Notes: generated by a model not told the origin, from the sequence alone. A stretch of 64,000 nucleotides of DNA from Pseudomonas monteilii NBRC 103158 = DSM 14164 (GCF_000730605.1 NZ_BBIS01000012.1:227137-291136); one strand, 5' to 3'. Shown: positions 38,023 through 48,040, counted from the first letter of the stretch. Made by a program: numbers and translations.

Positions 38023-38729
38023 GCTTCGAACAACTGCTGGCACTGGTGCTCGACCCCGACCTGCTGGAACGTTACGGACCACGCTTTCTCGATGGCCTGC
38101 TGGTAACCGCCAAGCTGGTGGCCATTTCCTTCAGCCTTGGCGCCGTGCTCGGCCTGTTGCTGGCCCTGGCACGCATGTCGCGCAGCCTGGTGCTGCAGCG
38201 TATGGCCGCCGGTTATGTGTACTTCTTCCGTGGCTCGCCGCTGCTGGCCCAACTGTTTCTGCTGTATTACGGCCTGGGCTCGCTCAAGGGCTTCTGGCAG
38301 GACGTGGGTCTGTGGTGGTTCTTCCGCGAGGCGTGGTTCTGCACCTTGCTGGCATTCACCCTGAACACCGCCGCCTACCAGGCCGAGATCTTCCGCGGCA
38401 GCCTGACGGCCGTGGCCCCCGGCCAGCATGAGGCAGCTCGGGCGCTGAACCTGAAACGCTCGACCACCTTCTTCAAGGTGATCCTGCCGCAGTCGCTGCT
38501 GGTGGCCATCGGCCCGCTGGGCAACGAACTGATCCTGATGATCAAGGCCAGCGCGATTGCCTCACTGGTGACCATCTACGACCTCATGGGCGTGACCAAA
38601 CTGGCCTTCTCGCGCAGTTTCGACTTCCAGATCTACTTGTGGGCCGCTGTGCTCTACCTGGTGATCGTGGAACTGGTGCGGCGCCTGCTGAAACACCTGG
38701 AAGCCCGCCTGGGCCGCCACCTGAACTGA
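38019..38729 (+). CDS. Amino acid ABC transporter permease (HisM-type)
   Basis: 236 residues, partner of the preceding permease, with FRGSPLLAQLFLLYYGLGS and the coupling loop EIFRGSLTAVAPGQHEAARALNLKRSTTFFKVILPQ. About five membrane segments. Translationally coupled to the first permease; 16 bases separate it from the oxidase gene. The two permeases form the heterodimeric channel of a basic-amino-acid type importer. Confidence 0.92.
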   Translation: MSFEQLLALVLDPDLLERYGPRFLDGLLVTAKLVAISFSLGAVLGLLLALARMSRSLVLQRMAAGYVYFFRGSPLLAQLFLLYYGLGSLKGFWQDVGLWWFFREAWFCTLLAFTLNTAAYQAEIFRGSLTAVAPGQHEAARALNLKRSTTFFKVILPQSLLVAIGPLGNELILMIKASAIASLVTIYDLMGVTKLAFSRSFDFQIYLWAAVLYLVIVELVRRLLKHLEARLGRHLN

Positions 38730-38745
38730 CCGAAGGATACGTTCC

Positions 38746-39990
38746 ATGCATTGCCAGACCCTTGTCCTCGGCGCCGGCATCGTCGGCGTCAGCACCGCGC
38801 TGCACCTGCAGGCCCGCGGACGCCAGGTGATCCTGATCGACCGCGACGAACCGGGCAGCGGTACCAGCCACGGCAACGCCGGGTTGATCGAGCGCTCCAG
38901 CGTCATCCCCTATGCCTTTCCCCGGCAACTGGGCGCATTACTGCGCTACGGCCTGAACCGCCAGCCCGATGTGCGCTACAGCCTGGCGCACCTGCCCAAG
39001 GCCGCGCCGTGGCTGTGGCGCTACTGGCGTCATTCAGCCCCTGGCCGGCTGGCCGGCGCCGCCGCTGACATGCTGCCGCTGGTGCAGCGCTGCGTCGAAG
39101 AACACGACGCGCTGATCGCTGCTGCCGGCCTTGAAGGGCTGGTGCAGGCCAAAGGCTGGATCGAAGTGTTCCGCGACCCGGCCCTGTTCGAGCAGGCCAA
39201 GGCCGATGCCAAAGGCCTGAGCCGCTATGGCTTGCAATTTGAAATCCTTGAATGCGGGCAACTGCAGGCCCGCGAGCACCAGCTGGACGCCACCGTGGTC
39301 GGCGGCATCCACTGGCTCGACCCGAAGACCGTGAACAACCCCGGCGCCCTCACCCGTGGCTACGCGGCGCTGTTTCAGCAGCGCGGCGGGCAGTTCCTGC
39401 ATGGTGATGCGCGCAGCCTGCGCCAAGCCAACGGCCAATGGCGGGTCGAGAGCCGCCGCGGCCCGATTACCGCCGACGAGGTGGTGGCCTGCCTAGGCCC
39501 ACAGTCGGCCGAACTGTTCAGCGGCCTGGGCTACCAGATCCCGCTGGCGATCAAGCGCGGCTACCACATGCACTACAGCACCCGTGACGGTGCGCAACTG
39601 GAGCACTCCATTTGCGATACCCAGGGCGGCTACGTGCTGGCACCGATGGCGCGCGGCGTGCGACTGACGACCGGCATCGAGTTCGACGCAGCCAGCGCGC
39701 CCGGCAACCAGATCCAGCTGGGCCGCTGCGAGGCCCTGGCGCGCAAGCTGTTCCCTGCCTTGGGCGAACGCCTGGATGACACACCGTGGCTGGGCCGTCG
39801 CCCGTGCCTGCCCGACATGCGCCCGGTGATCGGCCCTGCACCGCGCCACCCGGGGCTGTGGTTCAACTTCGGCCACGCCCACCACGGCCTCACCCTGGGC
39901 CCGGTCAGCGGTCGGCTGGTGGCCGAGCTGATCACCGGCGAACACCCCTTCACCGACCCCGCGCCCTACAGCGCGACCCGTTTCGACTGA
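38746..39990 (+). CDS. amaD: FAD-dependent D-amino acid oxidase/dehydrogenase (DadA-like)
   Basis: 414 residues, DAO superfamily. FAD motif GAGIVG at residues 9-14, then IDRDEPGSGTSHGNAGLIERSS as in DadA, and a C-terminal FNFGHAHHGLTLGPVSGRLVAELI that closes over FAD. AAGGA ribosome site 8 bases before the ATG. It is embedded between the permease and ATPase genes of the uptake system, so it acts on the imported compound. In P. putida the equivalent gene is amaD, proposed for D-lysine oxidation. Confidence 0.87.
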   Translation: MHCQTLVLGAGIVGVSTALHLQARGRQVILIDRDEPGSGTSHGNAGLIERSSVIPYAFPRQLGALLRYGLNRQPDVRYSLAHLPKAAPWLWRYWRHSAPGRLAGAAADMLPLVQRCVEEHDALIAAAGLEGLVQAKGWIEVFRDPALFEQAKADAKGLSRYGLQFEILECGQLQAREHQLDATVVGGIHWLDPKTVNNPGALTRGYAALFQQRGGQFLHGDARSLRQANGQWRVESRRGPITADEVVACLGPQSAELFSGLGYQIPLAIKRGYHMHYSTRDGAQLEHSICDTQGGYVLAPMARGVRLTTGIEFDAASAPGNQIQLGRCEALARKLFPALGERLDDTPWLGRRPCLPDMRPVIGPAPRHPGLWFNFGHAHHGLTLGPVSGRLVAELITGEHPFTDPAPYSATRFD

Positions 39991-40012
39991 ACCCACGCGG
40001 GAGAAAAACAAC

Positions 40013-40795
40013 ATGACCGCACCACTGAGCCTTGCCAGCCTTGCCCCCGAGCCCGACCCACGCCAGGTGCTGATACGCATCGAAGGCCTGAACAAGCACT
40101 ACGGCGCGTACCACGTGCTGCACGACATCGACCTGCAGGTGCGCGAAGGCGAACGCATCGTGCTGTGCGGGCCTTCCGGCTCGGGCAAATCGACGCTGAT
40201 CCGCTGCATCAACCGCCTGGAGGTGGCCCAGCAGGGCAGCATAAAGGTCGACGGCATCGACTTGGCCGCCACCACCCGGGAAGCGGCGCAGGTGCGCAGC
40301 GATATCGGCATGGTGTTCCAGCATTTCAACCTGTTCCCGCACATGAGCGTACTGGACAACTGCCTGCTGGCCCCTACCAGCGTGCGCGGGCTGTCGCGCA
40401 AGGACGCCGAGGAACGGGCGCGCATGTACCTGAAGAAGGTGGGTATCGAAAGCCAGGCGCACAAGTACCCCAGCCAGCTATCCGGTGGCCAGCAGCAGCG
40501 CGTGGCGATCGCCCGGGCGCTGTGCATGAAGCCGAGGATCATGCTGTTTGACGAGCCAACCTCGGCGTTGGACCCAGAAATGGTTGCCGAGGTGCTGGAT
40601 GTGCTGGTGCAGCTGGCCGGCACGGGCATGACCATGCTGTGCGTGACCCACGAAATGGGCTTTGCCCGGCAAGTGGCCGAGCGGGTGCTGTTCCTTGAGG
40701 GTGGGCAAATCATCGAGGACAGCCCGCCGCAGGTGTTCTTCAACCAGCCGCGTACCGACCGGGCCAAGGCGTTTCTGGCGCAGATACTGCACTGA
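40013..40795 (+). CDS. Amino acid ABC transporter ATP-binding protein
   Basis: 260 residues. Walker A GPSGSGKST, Q-loop at VFQHFNLFPHMSVLDN, signature LSGGQQQR, Walker B IMLFDEPTSALD and switch His in VTHEMGFARQVA. This is the HisP/GlnQ subfamily. An N-terminal extension of about 20 residues precedes the usual start. It follows the oxidase by 22 bases and is the last gene of the uptake operon, ending at a strong hairpin. Confidence 0.95.
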   Translation: MTAPLSLASLAPEPDPRQVLIRIEGLNKHYGAYHVLHDIDLQVREGERIVLCGPSGSGKSTLIRCINRLEVAQQGSIKVDGIDLAATTREAAQVRSDIGMVFQHFNLFPHMSVLDNCLLAPTSVRGLSRKDAEERARMYLKKVGIESQAHKYPSQLSGGQQQRVAIARALCMKPRIMLFDEPTSALDPEMVAEVLDVLVQLAGTGMTMLCVTHEMGFARQVAERVLFLEGGQIIEDSPPQVFFNQPRTDRAKAFLAQILH

Positions 40796-40805
40796 AAACT
40801 GCTCA

Positions 40806-40837
40806 GGCCTCTTCGCGGGGTTGCCCGCGAAGAGGCC
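40806..40837 (+). terminator. Strong hairpin at the end of the D-amino acid uptake operon
   Basis: GGCCTCTTCGCGGG (40806-40819) and CCCGCGAAGAGGCC (40824-40837) form a perfect 14-base stem with loop GTTG, 10 bases after the ATPase stop. No T tract follows, so it may be a REP-type element or a processing end rather than a classical terminator. The rest of the gap to 41152 holds no gene and presumably the promoter of the amidotransferase. Confidence 0.6.
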
Positions 40838-41152
40838 GGCACAAGCAACACTTTATTGCACCGCTGCAAAGACCCAACTGCATCGTTAAATATTATTGAC
40901 CGGCATCCCCGCCAAACCCACGCCACCACAGGCCCGCATCGGTTTCAGCCCCCAAAAACCGGTGCATTCCCCGCGTTAAAGCCCTCTTCAGTCGTTTGAC
41001 ATATCGAACGGCTCTGGCAAGCTATCTACATGCCCCGACCGGAATCGTCGCCTCTGACGAGCCGGCAGTGCTCGGGGCTACAGGCTGCACCCAAGGCTCC
41101 GCGCCGTGCGCCTGCACAACAACGACAGGCTGAACCTGTCCCAAGGTGACAT

Positions 41153-41962
41153 ATGTCCAACAGCAACATTGGCAACAAGCAACCTTCCCTGCGCAAACCC
41201 GTCGTCCTGATGACCATGGGCAGCCAAGAGCGCAAAGGCCATGACTATCAGGTCATGACCCACAAATACATCACGCCGCTGGTCGAGTTCTCCGATTGCG
41301 TTCCGGTACTGGTGCCCACCTGCTGCGGCACTGAAGACCTCGAGACCTACCTGGACATGGCCGACGGCGTGTACCTGACCGGCGCTGGCAGCAACATCGA
41401 CCCGGCCCTGTATGGCCAGGAAAACCAGACCCCAGGCAAGGGCCAGGACCAGAACCGCGACCTGTTCGACATCCCGCTGGTCAAGGCGGCGATCAAGCGT
41501 GGCCTGCCAATCTTCGGCATCTGCCGTGGCATGCAGGAAATCAACGTCGCCCTGGGCGGCGACATCTACCAGAAGGTGTACGCCGAGCCGGGCTTCAACG
41601 ACCACCGGGAAAACCCGGAAGACCCGGTTGAAGTGCAATACGCTCAGGTTCATGGCGTAAAAATCCAGCCGGGCAGCTGGCTGCAGGACACCCTGGGTAC
41701 CGACGAGATTCGCGTCAACTCGTTGCATGGCCAAGGCCTGCGCAAGCTCGGCGCTGGCATCGAAGCCATCGCCCACGCCGAAGACGGCCTGGTCGAGGCC
41801 ATTCACGCCCCGAGCATTTCGCCGTTCCTGTTCGCCGTGCAGTGGCACCCGGAATGGCAAGCGGCGAAAAACCCTGATTCGATCAAGATCTTCCAGGCGT
41901 TCGGCGATGCTTGCCGTGCCCAGGTACGCAAGGCGCAGATCAAGCGCCAGCACGCTGCCTGA
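41153..41962 (+). CDS. Class I glutamine amidotransferase / gamma-glutamyl-GABA hydrolase-like (peptidase C26, PuuD type)
   Basis: 269 residues. Catalytic triad visible: Cys124 in GICRGMQ, His232 and Glu234 in QWHPEWQ. C26 enzymes hydrolyse gamma-glutamyl bonds, for example gamma-glutamyl-GABA in polyamine catabolism. AAGGTG lies 4 bases before ATG 41153. It stands alone between the D-amino acid operon and the sugar-acid operon, so its substrate is not fixed by context; a gamma-glutamylated amine is the best guess. Confidence 0.85.
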   Translation: MSNSNIGNKQPSLRKPVVLMTMGSQERKGHDYQVMTHKYITPLVEFSDCVPVLVPTCCGTEDLETYLDMADGVYLTGAGSNIDPALYGQENQTPGKGQDQNRDLFDIPLVKAAIKRGLPIFGICRGMQEINVALGGDIYQKVYAEPGFNDHRENPEDPVEVQYAQVHGVKIQPGSWLQDTLGTDEIRVNSLHGQGLRKLGAGIEAIAHAEDGLVEAIHAPSISPFLFAVQWHPEWQAAKNPDSIKIFQAFGDACRAQVRKAQIKRQHAA

Positions 41963-42244
41963 CCTACCGTTTCCTCTGCTTTGATCGCGGGGTGGCGCAA
42001 GGCCGCCCCCGTTTCCCCGGTCACCCTCTGCTGGTCCCAGAACACTTCCCGTGGAAGCGGGCGGCGGGCGTGTGCCTGTCTCCGCGATCGTTTTTCCCTC
42101 CCCCTCAAGAGATACGATGACTGATTGTGATTGGTCTGCCATCGGTGTCTTCGGCTCCTTCTTCTATAACCCGCGAAGAGGCAAGCACAGGGTTAACCCC
42201 TCCCTCCTGCACCACCGCAAAAAAATCTCGCAAAGGGACTAGTC
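41963..42244. other. Intergenic region before the sugar-acid operon
   Basis: 282 bases with no supported gene between the amidotransferase stop and the GntR operator at 42245. It contains C-rich and purine-poor stretches but no convincing hairpin terminator. The promoter of kdgD should lie in its last part, overlapping or next to the operator. Confidence 0.4.
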
Positions 42245-42263
42245 ATCGTACAAGTTGTACGAT
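42245..42263. promoter_or_regulatory. Perfect palindromic GntR/FadR-type operator upstream of kdgD
   Basis: ATCGTACAA-G-TTGTACGAT is a perfect 9-base inverted repeat with one central base, 59 bases before the kdgD start. FadR-subfamily GntR repressors bind sites with a TTGTA.../TACAA core. The same right half (TTGTACGAT) recurs upstream of the operon's gntR gene at 48839-48847, which ties this operator to that regulator. Confidence 0.8.
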
Positions 42264-42322
42264 AACTTACCTCCAACGCAGAACAACACCCTTCACCCAA
42301 GCGCCACAGGATGCCAACAACA

Positions 42323-43234
42323 ATGACGCCACAAGAACTGAAATCCATCCTCTCCCACGGCCTGCTGTCTTTCCCGGTCACCGACTTCAACGCCCAGGGC
42401 GATTTCAACCAGGCTGGCTACATCAAACGCCTGGAATGGCTGGCCCCGTATGGCGCCAGTGCCCTGTTCGCCGCTGGCGGCACCGGTGAGTTCTTCTCCC
42501 TGGCTGCCAGCGAATACAGCCAGGTGATCAAGACCGCCGTCGACACCTGTGCTACTTCGGTACCGATTCTCGCCGGCGTGGGTGGCTCCACCCGCCAGGC
42601 CATTGAATACGCCCAGGAAGCCGAGCGCCTGGGTGCCAAAGGCCTGCTGCTGCTGCCGCACTACCTGACCGAAGCCAGCCAGGATGGCGTTGCCGCCCAC
42701 GTAGAAGCGGTGTGCAAATCGGTAAAAATCGGCGTGGTGGTGTACAACCGCAACGTCTGCCGCCTGAACGCCGACCTGCTGGAAAAACTGGCCGAGCGCT
42801 GCCCGAACCTGATCGGTTACAAAGACGGCCTGGGTGATATCGAGCTGATGGTGTCGATCCGTCGCCGCCTGGGCGACCGCTTCAGCTACCTGGGTGGCCT
42901 GCCGACCGCCGAAGTGTATGCTGCTGCCTACAAGGCCCTGGGCGTACCGGTGTACTCCTCCGCCGTGTTCAACTTCGTGCCGAAGACCGCCATGGACTTC
43001 TACAACGCCATCGCCCGTGACGACCACGCCGCCGTGGCCAAGCTGATTGACGATTTCTTCCTGCCATACCTGGACATCCGTAACCGCAAAGCCGGCTACG
43101 CCGTCAGCATCGTCAAGGCCGGCGCCAAAATTGCCGGTTACGACGCAGGCCCGGTGCGCACCCCGCTGACCGACCTGACTGCCGAAGAGTACGAAATGCT
43201 CGCTGCCCTGATGGACAAGATGGGTCCGCAATAA
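42323..43234 (+). CDS. kdgD: 5-dehydro-4-deoxyglucarate dehydratase
   Basis: 303 residues, DHDPS/NAL superfamily TIM barrel. It dehydrates and decarboxylates 5-keto-4-deoxyglucarate to 2-ketoglutarate semialdehyde. Schiff-base lysine in [12 protein letters not shown], the catalytic Tyr in VVVYNRN and the GGTGEFFSL substrate loop are present. Start [10 protein letters not shown] at 42323 gives the standard 303-residue length; ATG four codons earlier (42311) is possible. First gene of the glucarate/galactarate operon. Confidence 0.93.
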   Translation: MTPQELKSILSHGLLSFPVTDFNAQGDFNQAGYIKRLEWLAPYGASALFAAGGTGEFFSLAASEYSQVIKTAVDTCATSVPILAGVGGSTRQAIEYAQEAERLGAKGLLLLPHYLTEASQDGVAAHVEAVCKSVKIGVVVYNRNVCRLNADLLEKLAERCPNLIGYKDGLGDIELMVSIRRRLGDRFSYLGGLPTAEVYAAAYKALGVPVYSSAVFNFVPKTAMDFYNAIARDDHAAVAKLIDDFFLPYLDIRNRKAGYAVSIVKAGAKIAGYDAGPVRTPLTDLTAEEYEMLAALMDKMGPQ

Positions 43235-43264
43235 GCGCCCACCTGCGGCCTGCCCTTGCCGCAC

Positions 43265-43288
43265 CCGGAGTGGGAAGCCCCACTCCGG
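43265..43288 (+). repeat. Intercistronic hairpin between kdgD and the transporter
   Basis: CCGGAGTGGG (43265-43274) and CCCACTCCGG (43279-43288) form a perfect 10-base stem with a 4-base loop. No T run, so it probably tunes message stability or partial termination within the operon. Confidence 0.6.
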
Positions 43289-43337
43289 TTACAATTCGTG
43301 AGCCCGCACAAAAATAACTAGTGGGAGTATTACCAGC

Positions 43338-44702
43338 ATGCAAGCGACTAAGAAGACGCATGTGCGCTACCTGATCCTGTTCATGCTGTTTCTGGTGACC
43401 ACGATCAACTATGCCGACCGCGCGACCATTGCAATCGCAGGTTCCAGCCTGCAGAAAGACCTCGGCATTGACGCCGTAACCCTCGGTTATATCTTCTCCG
43501 CCTTCGGATGGGCTTACGTGGCTGGCCAGATTCCTGGTGGCTGGCTGCTCGATCGTTTCGGTTCCAAGAACGTCTACGCCTTCAGCATCTTCACCTGGTC
43601 GCTGTTCACCCTGTTGCAGGGTTTTGTCGGTGGCCTTCCGGTTGCCTGGGCCGTAGTGACCCTTTTCACCCTGCGCTTCCTGGTAGGTTTCGCCGAAGCC
43701 CCGTCGTTCCCAGGTAACGCGCGCATCGTCGCCGCCTGGTTCCCCACACAGGAACGTGGCACGGCCTCGGCCATCTTCAACTCGGCACAGTACTTCGCCA
43801 CTGCACTGTTCGCGCCGATCATGGGCTGGATCGTGTTCAGCTTCGGCTGGGAGCATGTGTTCGTGGTCATGGGCGCACTGGGCATCGTGTTCTCCATGGT
43901 ATGGCTGAAGACCATCCACAACCCGCGCCAACACCCCCGCATCAGCCAAAGCGAGCTTGAACACATCGAGCAGAACGGCGGCCTGGTGGACATGGACCAG
44001 AAGCGCGGCAACGACGGCCCGAAATGGGGCTACATCAAGCAGCTACTGACCAGCCGCATGCTGCTGGGCGTGTACCTGGGCCAATACTGCATCAACGCCA
44101 TCACCTACTTCTTCCTCACTTGGTTCCCGGTGTACCTGGTGCAGGAGCGCGGCATGACCATCCTCAAGGCGGGCTTCATCGCCTCGCTGCCGGCGGTCTG
44201 CGGCTTCATTGGTGGCGTGCTGGGTGGCGTGATCTCGGACTGGCTGCTGCGCCGAGGCAACTCGCTGACCTTCTCGCGCAAACTGCCGATCGTCTGCGGC
44301 CTGTTGCTGTCGACCACCATGGTGTTCTGCAACTACGTCGACGCCGAATGGATGGTGGTCGGTTTCATGACCCTGGCGTTCTTCGGCAAGGGCATTGGCG
44401 CGCTGGGCTGGGCGGTGGTGGCAGACACCTCGCCCAAGCAGATCGCCGGGCTTTCCGGTGGCCTGTTCAACACCTTCGGCAACATCGCCTCGATCACCAC
44501 CCCGATCGTGATCGGCTACATCATCAGCGCCACCGGCTCGTTCAAGTGGGCGCTGGTGTACGTGGGTGCAAACGCCCTGGTGGCCGTGTTCAGCTACCTG
44601 GTGATCGTCGGCCCGATCAAGCGTATCGAGCTGCGCGACGATGCCCCAAAGCCACAGGCTGAGCCTGCCGCCAACGGCGAACTGGCCAGCACGCGCCACT
44701 GA
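43338..44702 (+). CDS. MFS glucarate/galactarate (GarP/GudP-like) transporter
   Basis: 454 residues, ACS-family major facilitator with about 12 membrane segments. It has NYADRATIAIAGSSLQKDLGIDAVTLGYIFSAFGWAYVAGQIPGGWLLDRFGSK and RFLVGFAEAPSFPGNARIVAAWFPTQERGTASA, which are nearly canonical for GudP/GarP. GGGAG precedes the ATG. Lying between kdgD and garD, it imports the aldarates (D-glucarate, galactarate) this operon degrades. Confidence 0.92.
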   Translation: MQATKKTHVRYLILFMLFLVTTINYADRATIAIAGSSLQKDLGIDAVTLGYIFSAFGWAYVAGQIPGGWLLDRFGSKNVYAFSIFTWSLFTLLQGFVGGLPVAWAVVTLFTLRFLVGFAEAPSFPGNARIVAAWFPTQERGTASAIFNSAQYFATALFAPIMGWIVFSFGWEHVFVVMGALGIVFSMVWLKTIHNPRQHPRISQSELEHIEQNGGLVDMDQKRGNDGPKWGYIKQLLTSRMLLGVYLGQYCINAITYFFLTWFPVYLVQERGMTILKAGFIASLPAVCGFIGGVLGGVISDWLLRRGNSLTFSRKLPIVCGLLLSTTMVFCNYVDAEWMVVGFMTLAFFGKGIGALGWAVVADTSPKQIAGLSGGLFNTFGNIASITTPIVIGYIISATGSFKWALVYVGANALVAVFSYLVIVGPIKRIELRDDAPKPQAEPAANGELASTRH

Positions 44703-44709
44703 GTGAACA

Positions 44710-44738
44710 CGCCCGCGCCGGGTTACCCGGTGCGGGCG
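44710..44738 (+). repeat. Intercistronic hairpin between the transporter and garD
   Basis: Bases 44710-44722 pair with 44726-44738 (13 positions, one G-T wobble) around a 3-base loop. It begins 8 bases past the transporter stop. No T tract; likely an RNA-stability or attenuation element. Confidence 0.6.
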
Positions 44739-44780
44739 GATGTACAAAAAGCCTGAGAACCTGACAAGTAGGGCCAAAAC

Positions 44781-46334
44781 ATGCAGTTGATCGAACATTC
44801 CGAATCGCCCCGCTACGTCCGCCTGCACGACGACGATAACGTCGTGGTGGTTGTAAACGACGGCGGCCTGGGCGAAGGCGCCCGCTTCGCCGACGGCCTG
44901 ACCCTGATCGAAGGCGTGCCGCAGAGCCACAAGGTGGCCACCGTGGCCATCGCCAAGGGCGACCCCGTGCGCCGCTATGGGCAAATCATCGGCTACGCGC
45001 TGGAAGACCTGCGCCAGGGCAGCTGGGTGCAGGAAAGCCAGCTGGCCATGCCGGCCGCCCCAGCGCTGGACAGCCTGCCGCGCTGTGACGCTGTCCCACA
45101 GCCTTTGCCCCCCCTTGAGGGCTTCACCTTCGAAGGCTACCGCAACGCAGACGGCACCGTCGGTACCCGCAACATCCTCGGCATTACCACCACCGTGCAA
45201 TGCGTGACCGGCGTGCTCGAACACGCAGTGAAGCGCATTCGCACCGAACTACTGCCCAAATACCCCAACGTCGATGACGTGGTGGCCATCACCCACAGCT
45301 ACGGCTGCGGCGTGGCGATCAACGCACGCGACGCCTACATCCCGATCCGCACCGTGCGCAACCTGGCGCGCAACCCCAACCTGGGCGGCGAGGCGCTGGT
45401 CATCAGCCTGGGCTGCGAAAAACTGCAGGCCGGCCAGGTGATGCACGACAACGACCCATCGGTGGACCTCAGCGACCCGTGGCTGTACCGCCTGCAGGAC
45501 GCCAGCCTGGGCTTTATGGAAATGATCGAACAGATCATGGAACTGGCCGAAACCCGACTGAAGAAACTCGACCAGCGCCGACGCGAAACCGTACCCGCCA
45601 GCGAGCTGATCCTTGGCATGCAGTGCGGCGGCAGCGACGCCTTCTCGGGCATTACCGCCAACCCAGCACTGGGCTACGCGTCCGACCTGCTGGTACGCGC
45701 CGGCGCCACCGTGCTGTTCTCGGAGGTGACCGAAGTACGCGACGCCATTTACATGCTGACCTCACGCGCCGAAAACCAGAACGTCGCCGAAGCCTTGGTG
45801 CGCGAGATGGACTGGTACGACCGCTATTTGCAGCAAGGCGCCGCCGACCGCAGTGCCAACACCACGCCGGGCAACAAGAAAGGCGGCCTGTCCAATATCG
45901 TCGAGAAGTCGCTGGGTTCGATCGTCAAGTCCGGCAGCGGCGCCATCCAGGGCGTGCTTGGCCCTGGCGAGCGGGTAAACCGCAAAGGCCTGATCTTCTG
46001 CGCCACCCCGGCCAGCGACTTCGTGTGCGGCACCCTGCAACTGGCCGCCGGCATGAACCTGCACGTATTCACCACCGGCCGCGGCACTCCGTATGGCCTG
46101 GCCATGGCGCCGGTGGTCAAAGTATGCACCCGCAGCGAACTGGCGCAGCGCTGGCCCGACCTGATCGACATCGACGCGGGGCGCATCGCCACAGGCCGTT
46201 CGACCATCGAAGAGCTGGGTTGGGAGCTGTTCCATTACTACCTGGACGTGGCCAGCGGCCGCAAGCAGACCTGGGCCGAACAGCACCGGTTGCACAACGA
46301 CATCACCCTGTTCAACCCGGCACCGATTACCTGA
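44781..46334 (+). CDS. garD: Galactarate dehydratase
   Basis: 517 residues, UxaA/GarD family. N-terminal SAF domain ([19 protein letters not shown] to about residue 100), then the main domain starting [19 protein letters not shown], with [30 protein letters not shown] and [19 protein letters not shown]. Length is close to E. coli GarD (523). It removes water from galactarate to give 5-keto-4-deoxyglucarate, the KdgD substrate. No glucarate dehydratase (gudD) is in the window. Confidence 0.93.
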   Translation: MQLIEHSESPRYVRLHDDDNVVVVVNDGGLGEGARFADGLTLIEGVPQSHKVATVAIAKGDPVRRYGQIIGYALEDLRQGSWVQESQLAMPAAPALDSLPRCDAVPQPLPPLEGFTFEGYRNADGTVGTRNILGITTTVQCVTGVLEHAVKRIRTELLPKYPNVDDVVAITHSYGCGVAINARDAYIPIRTVRNLARNPNLGGEALVISLGCEKLQAGQVMHDNDPSVDLSDPWLYRLQDASLGFMEMIEQIMELAETRLKKLDQRRRETVPASELILGMQCGGSDAFSGITANPALGYASDLLVRAGATVLFSEVTEVRDAIYMLTSRAENQNVAEALVREMDWYDRYLQQGAADRSANTTPGNKKGGLSNIVEKSLGSIVKSGSGAIQGVLGPGERVNRKGLIFCATPASDFVCGTLQLAAGMNLHVFTTGRGTPYGLAMAPVVKVCTRSELAQRWPDLIDIDAGRIATGRSTIEELGWELFHYYLDVASGRKQTWAEQHRLHNDITLFNPAPIT

Positions 46335-46385
46335 TGCCCAAGGTGGCAATCCATCGGACGTTTTCTCAACCTACAGGAGTACTCC

Positions 46386-47966
46386 ATGCCTGAAATCCTC
46401 GGCCACAACTTCATCGCCGGCCAGCGTAGCGCCGCCGGCCAACAGCGCCTGCAGAGCCTGGACGCCAGCACTGGCGAGGCCCTGCCCTACAGCTTTGCCC
46501 AGGCCACTGAAACCGAAGTGGACCAGGCCGCCACAGCCGCCGCCGCTGCCTTCGCCGAATTCCGCCAACTGGCCCCGGCGCGCCGCGCCGAATTCCTTGA
46601 AGCCATCGCTGCGGAACTGGACGAACTGGACGACGCCTTCGTCGCCATCGTCTGCCGCGAAACCGCCCTGCCCGCCGCCCGCATTCAAGGCGAGCGTGGC
46701 CGCACCAGCGGCCAGATGCGCCTGTTCGCCCAGGTGCTGCGCCGGGGTGATTTCCTGGGCGCCCGTATCGACCTGGCCCTGCCCGAGCGCCAGCCACTGC
46801 CGCGTGTAGACCTGCGCCAGATGCGCATCGGCGTTGGCCCGGTCGCCGTGTTCGGCGCCAGCAACTTCCCGCTGGCCTTCTCCACCGCCGGTGGCGACAC
46901 CGCCGCCGCCCTGGCTGCCGGTTGCCCGGTGGTGTTCAAGGCACACAGCGGCCACATGGCCACCGCCGACCTGGTCGGCTGCGCCATCGTACGTGCCGCC
47001 GAGCGTACCGGTATGCCCAAGGGCGTGTTCAACATGGTATTCGGTGGCGGTGTGGGCGAGTGGCTGGTCAAGCACCCGGCCATCCAGGCTGTCGGCTTCA
47101 CCGGTTCACTCAAAGGTGGCGACGCCCTGTGCCGCATGGCTGCCGAGCGCCCGCAACCCATCCCTGTGTTCGCCGAGATGTCCAGCATCAACCCGGTGAT
47201 CGTCCTTCCGGGCGCCCTCGCCAAACGCGGCGAGGCCATCTCCCGCGAACTGGCCGGCTCCGTGTGCATGGGCGCCGGCCAGTTCTGCACCAACCCGGGC
47301 ATGGTCATCGGCTTGCAATCGCCTCGGTTCAGCCAACTGCTGGCCGACCTTGGCCAGCACCTGAACGCCCAGGCCGGCCAGACCATGCTCAACGCCGGCG
47401 GCCTGCGCAGCTACGTCGGCGGTCTGGAGCACCTGCACGCCCACGCGGGTATCGAGCACCTGGCTGGCCAGCCACAGGAAGGCAGCCAGGCCCGCGCCCA
47501 GCTGTTCAAGGCCGACGCCAGCCTGCTGGTGAATGCCGACCCGCTGCTGCAGGAAGAAGTGTTCGGCCCAACCACCGTAGCGGTCGAAGTGCAGGACAAC
47601 GACCAGCTGCGCGCCGCCCTGCTCGGCCTGCGTGGCCAGCTGACCGCGACGCTGATCGGTGAGCAGGAGGACTTCGAGGCCTTTGCCTGGCTGGTGCCGC
47701 TGCTGGAGGAGAAGGTCGGGCGCATTCTGGTCAACGGTTACCCGACTGGTGTCGAAGTGTGTGATGCGATGGTCCACGGCGGGCCCTACCCGGCCACCTC
47801 AGACGCCCGTGGCACCTCGGTTGGCACCTTGGCTATCGACCGCTTCCTGCGCCCGGTGTGCTACCAGAACTACCCGCAGGCGTTGCTGCCTGAAGCCTTG
47901 CGCGACGGCAACCCATTGGGTCTGCGCCGCCTGGTAAATGGTCAGTGGAGTGACGGAACAATCTGA
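46386..47966 (+). CDS. 2-ketoglutarate semialdehyde dehydrogenase (NADP+)
   Basis: 526 residues, aldehyde dehydrogenase superfamily. Catalytic Cys in GAGQFCTNPGMV, general-base Glu in PVFAEMSSINPV, and cofactor region GPVAVFGASNFPLAFSTAGGDTAAALAAGCPVVFKAHSGH. This is the KGSADH type with the unusually long length of about 525. AGGAG is 6 bases from the ATG. It oxidises the KdgD product to 2-ketoglutarate, completing the aldarate route into the TCA cycle. Last gene of the operon before a strong terminator. Confidence 0.93.
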   Translation: MPEILGHNFIAGQRSAAGQQRLQSLDASTGEALPYSFAQATETEVDQAATAAAAAFAEFRQLAPARRAEFLEAIAAELDELDDAFVAIVCRETALPAARIQGERGRTSGQMRLFAQVLRRGDFLGARIDLALPERQPLPRVDLRQMRIGVGPVAVFGASNFPLAFSTAGGDTAAALAAGCPVVFKAHSGHMATADLVGCAIVRAAERTGMPKGVFNMVFGGGVGEWLVKHPAIQAVGFTGSLKGGDALCRMAAERPQPIPVFAEMSSINPVIVLPGALAKRGEAISRELAGSVCMGAGQFCTNPGMVIGLQSPRFSQLLADLGQHLNAQAGQTMLNAGGLRSYVGGLEHLHAHAGIEHLAGQPQEGSQARAQLFKADASLLVNADPLLQEEVFGPTTVAVEVQDNDQLRAALLGLRGQLTATLIGEQEDFEAFAWLVPLLEEKVGRILVNGYPTGVEVCDAMVHGGPYPATSDARGTSVGTLAIDRFLRPVCYQNYPQALLPEALRDGNPLGLRRLVNGQWSDGTI

Positions 47967-47986
47967 GTGATTGCCTGAAACAAGAA

Positions 47987-48014
47987 AGCCCCGCGCATGG
48001 CGGGGCTTTTTTTT
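47987..48014 (+). terminator. Rho-independent terminator of the aldarate operon
   Basis: AGCCCCGC (47987-47994) pairs with GCGGGGCT (48000-48007) around GCATG and is followed by eight T residues, a textbook terminator 21 bases past the dehydrogenase stop. Confidence 0.95.
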
Positions 48015-48040
48015 AGCAGTGTCGGCTGGCAAGAGAAACG

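Noticed and set aside
40981..41040. Sigma-54 (-24/-12) promoter before the glutamine amidotransferase gene
   Set aside because: A TGGCA occurs near 41015 but the spaced TTGC element is missing, so the match is not supported.
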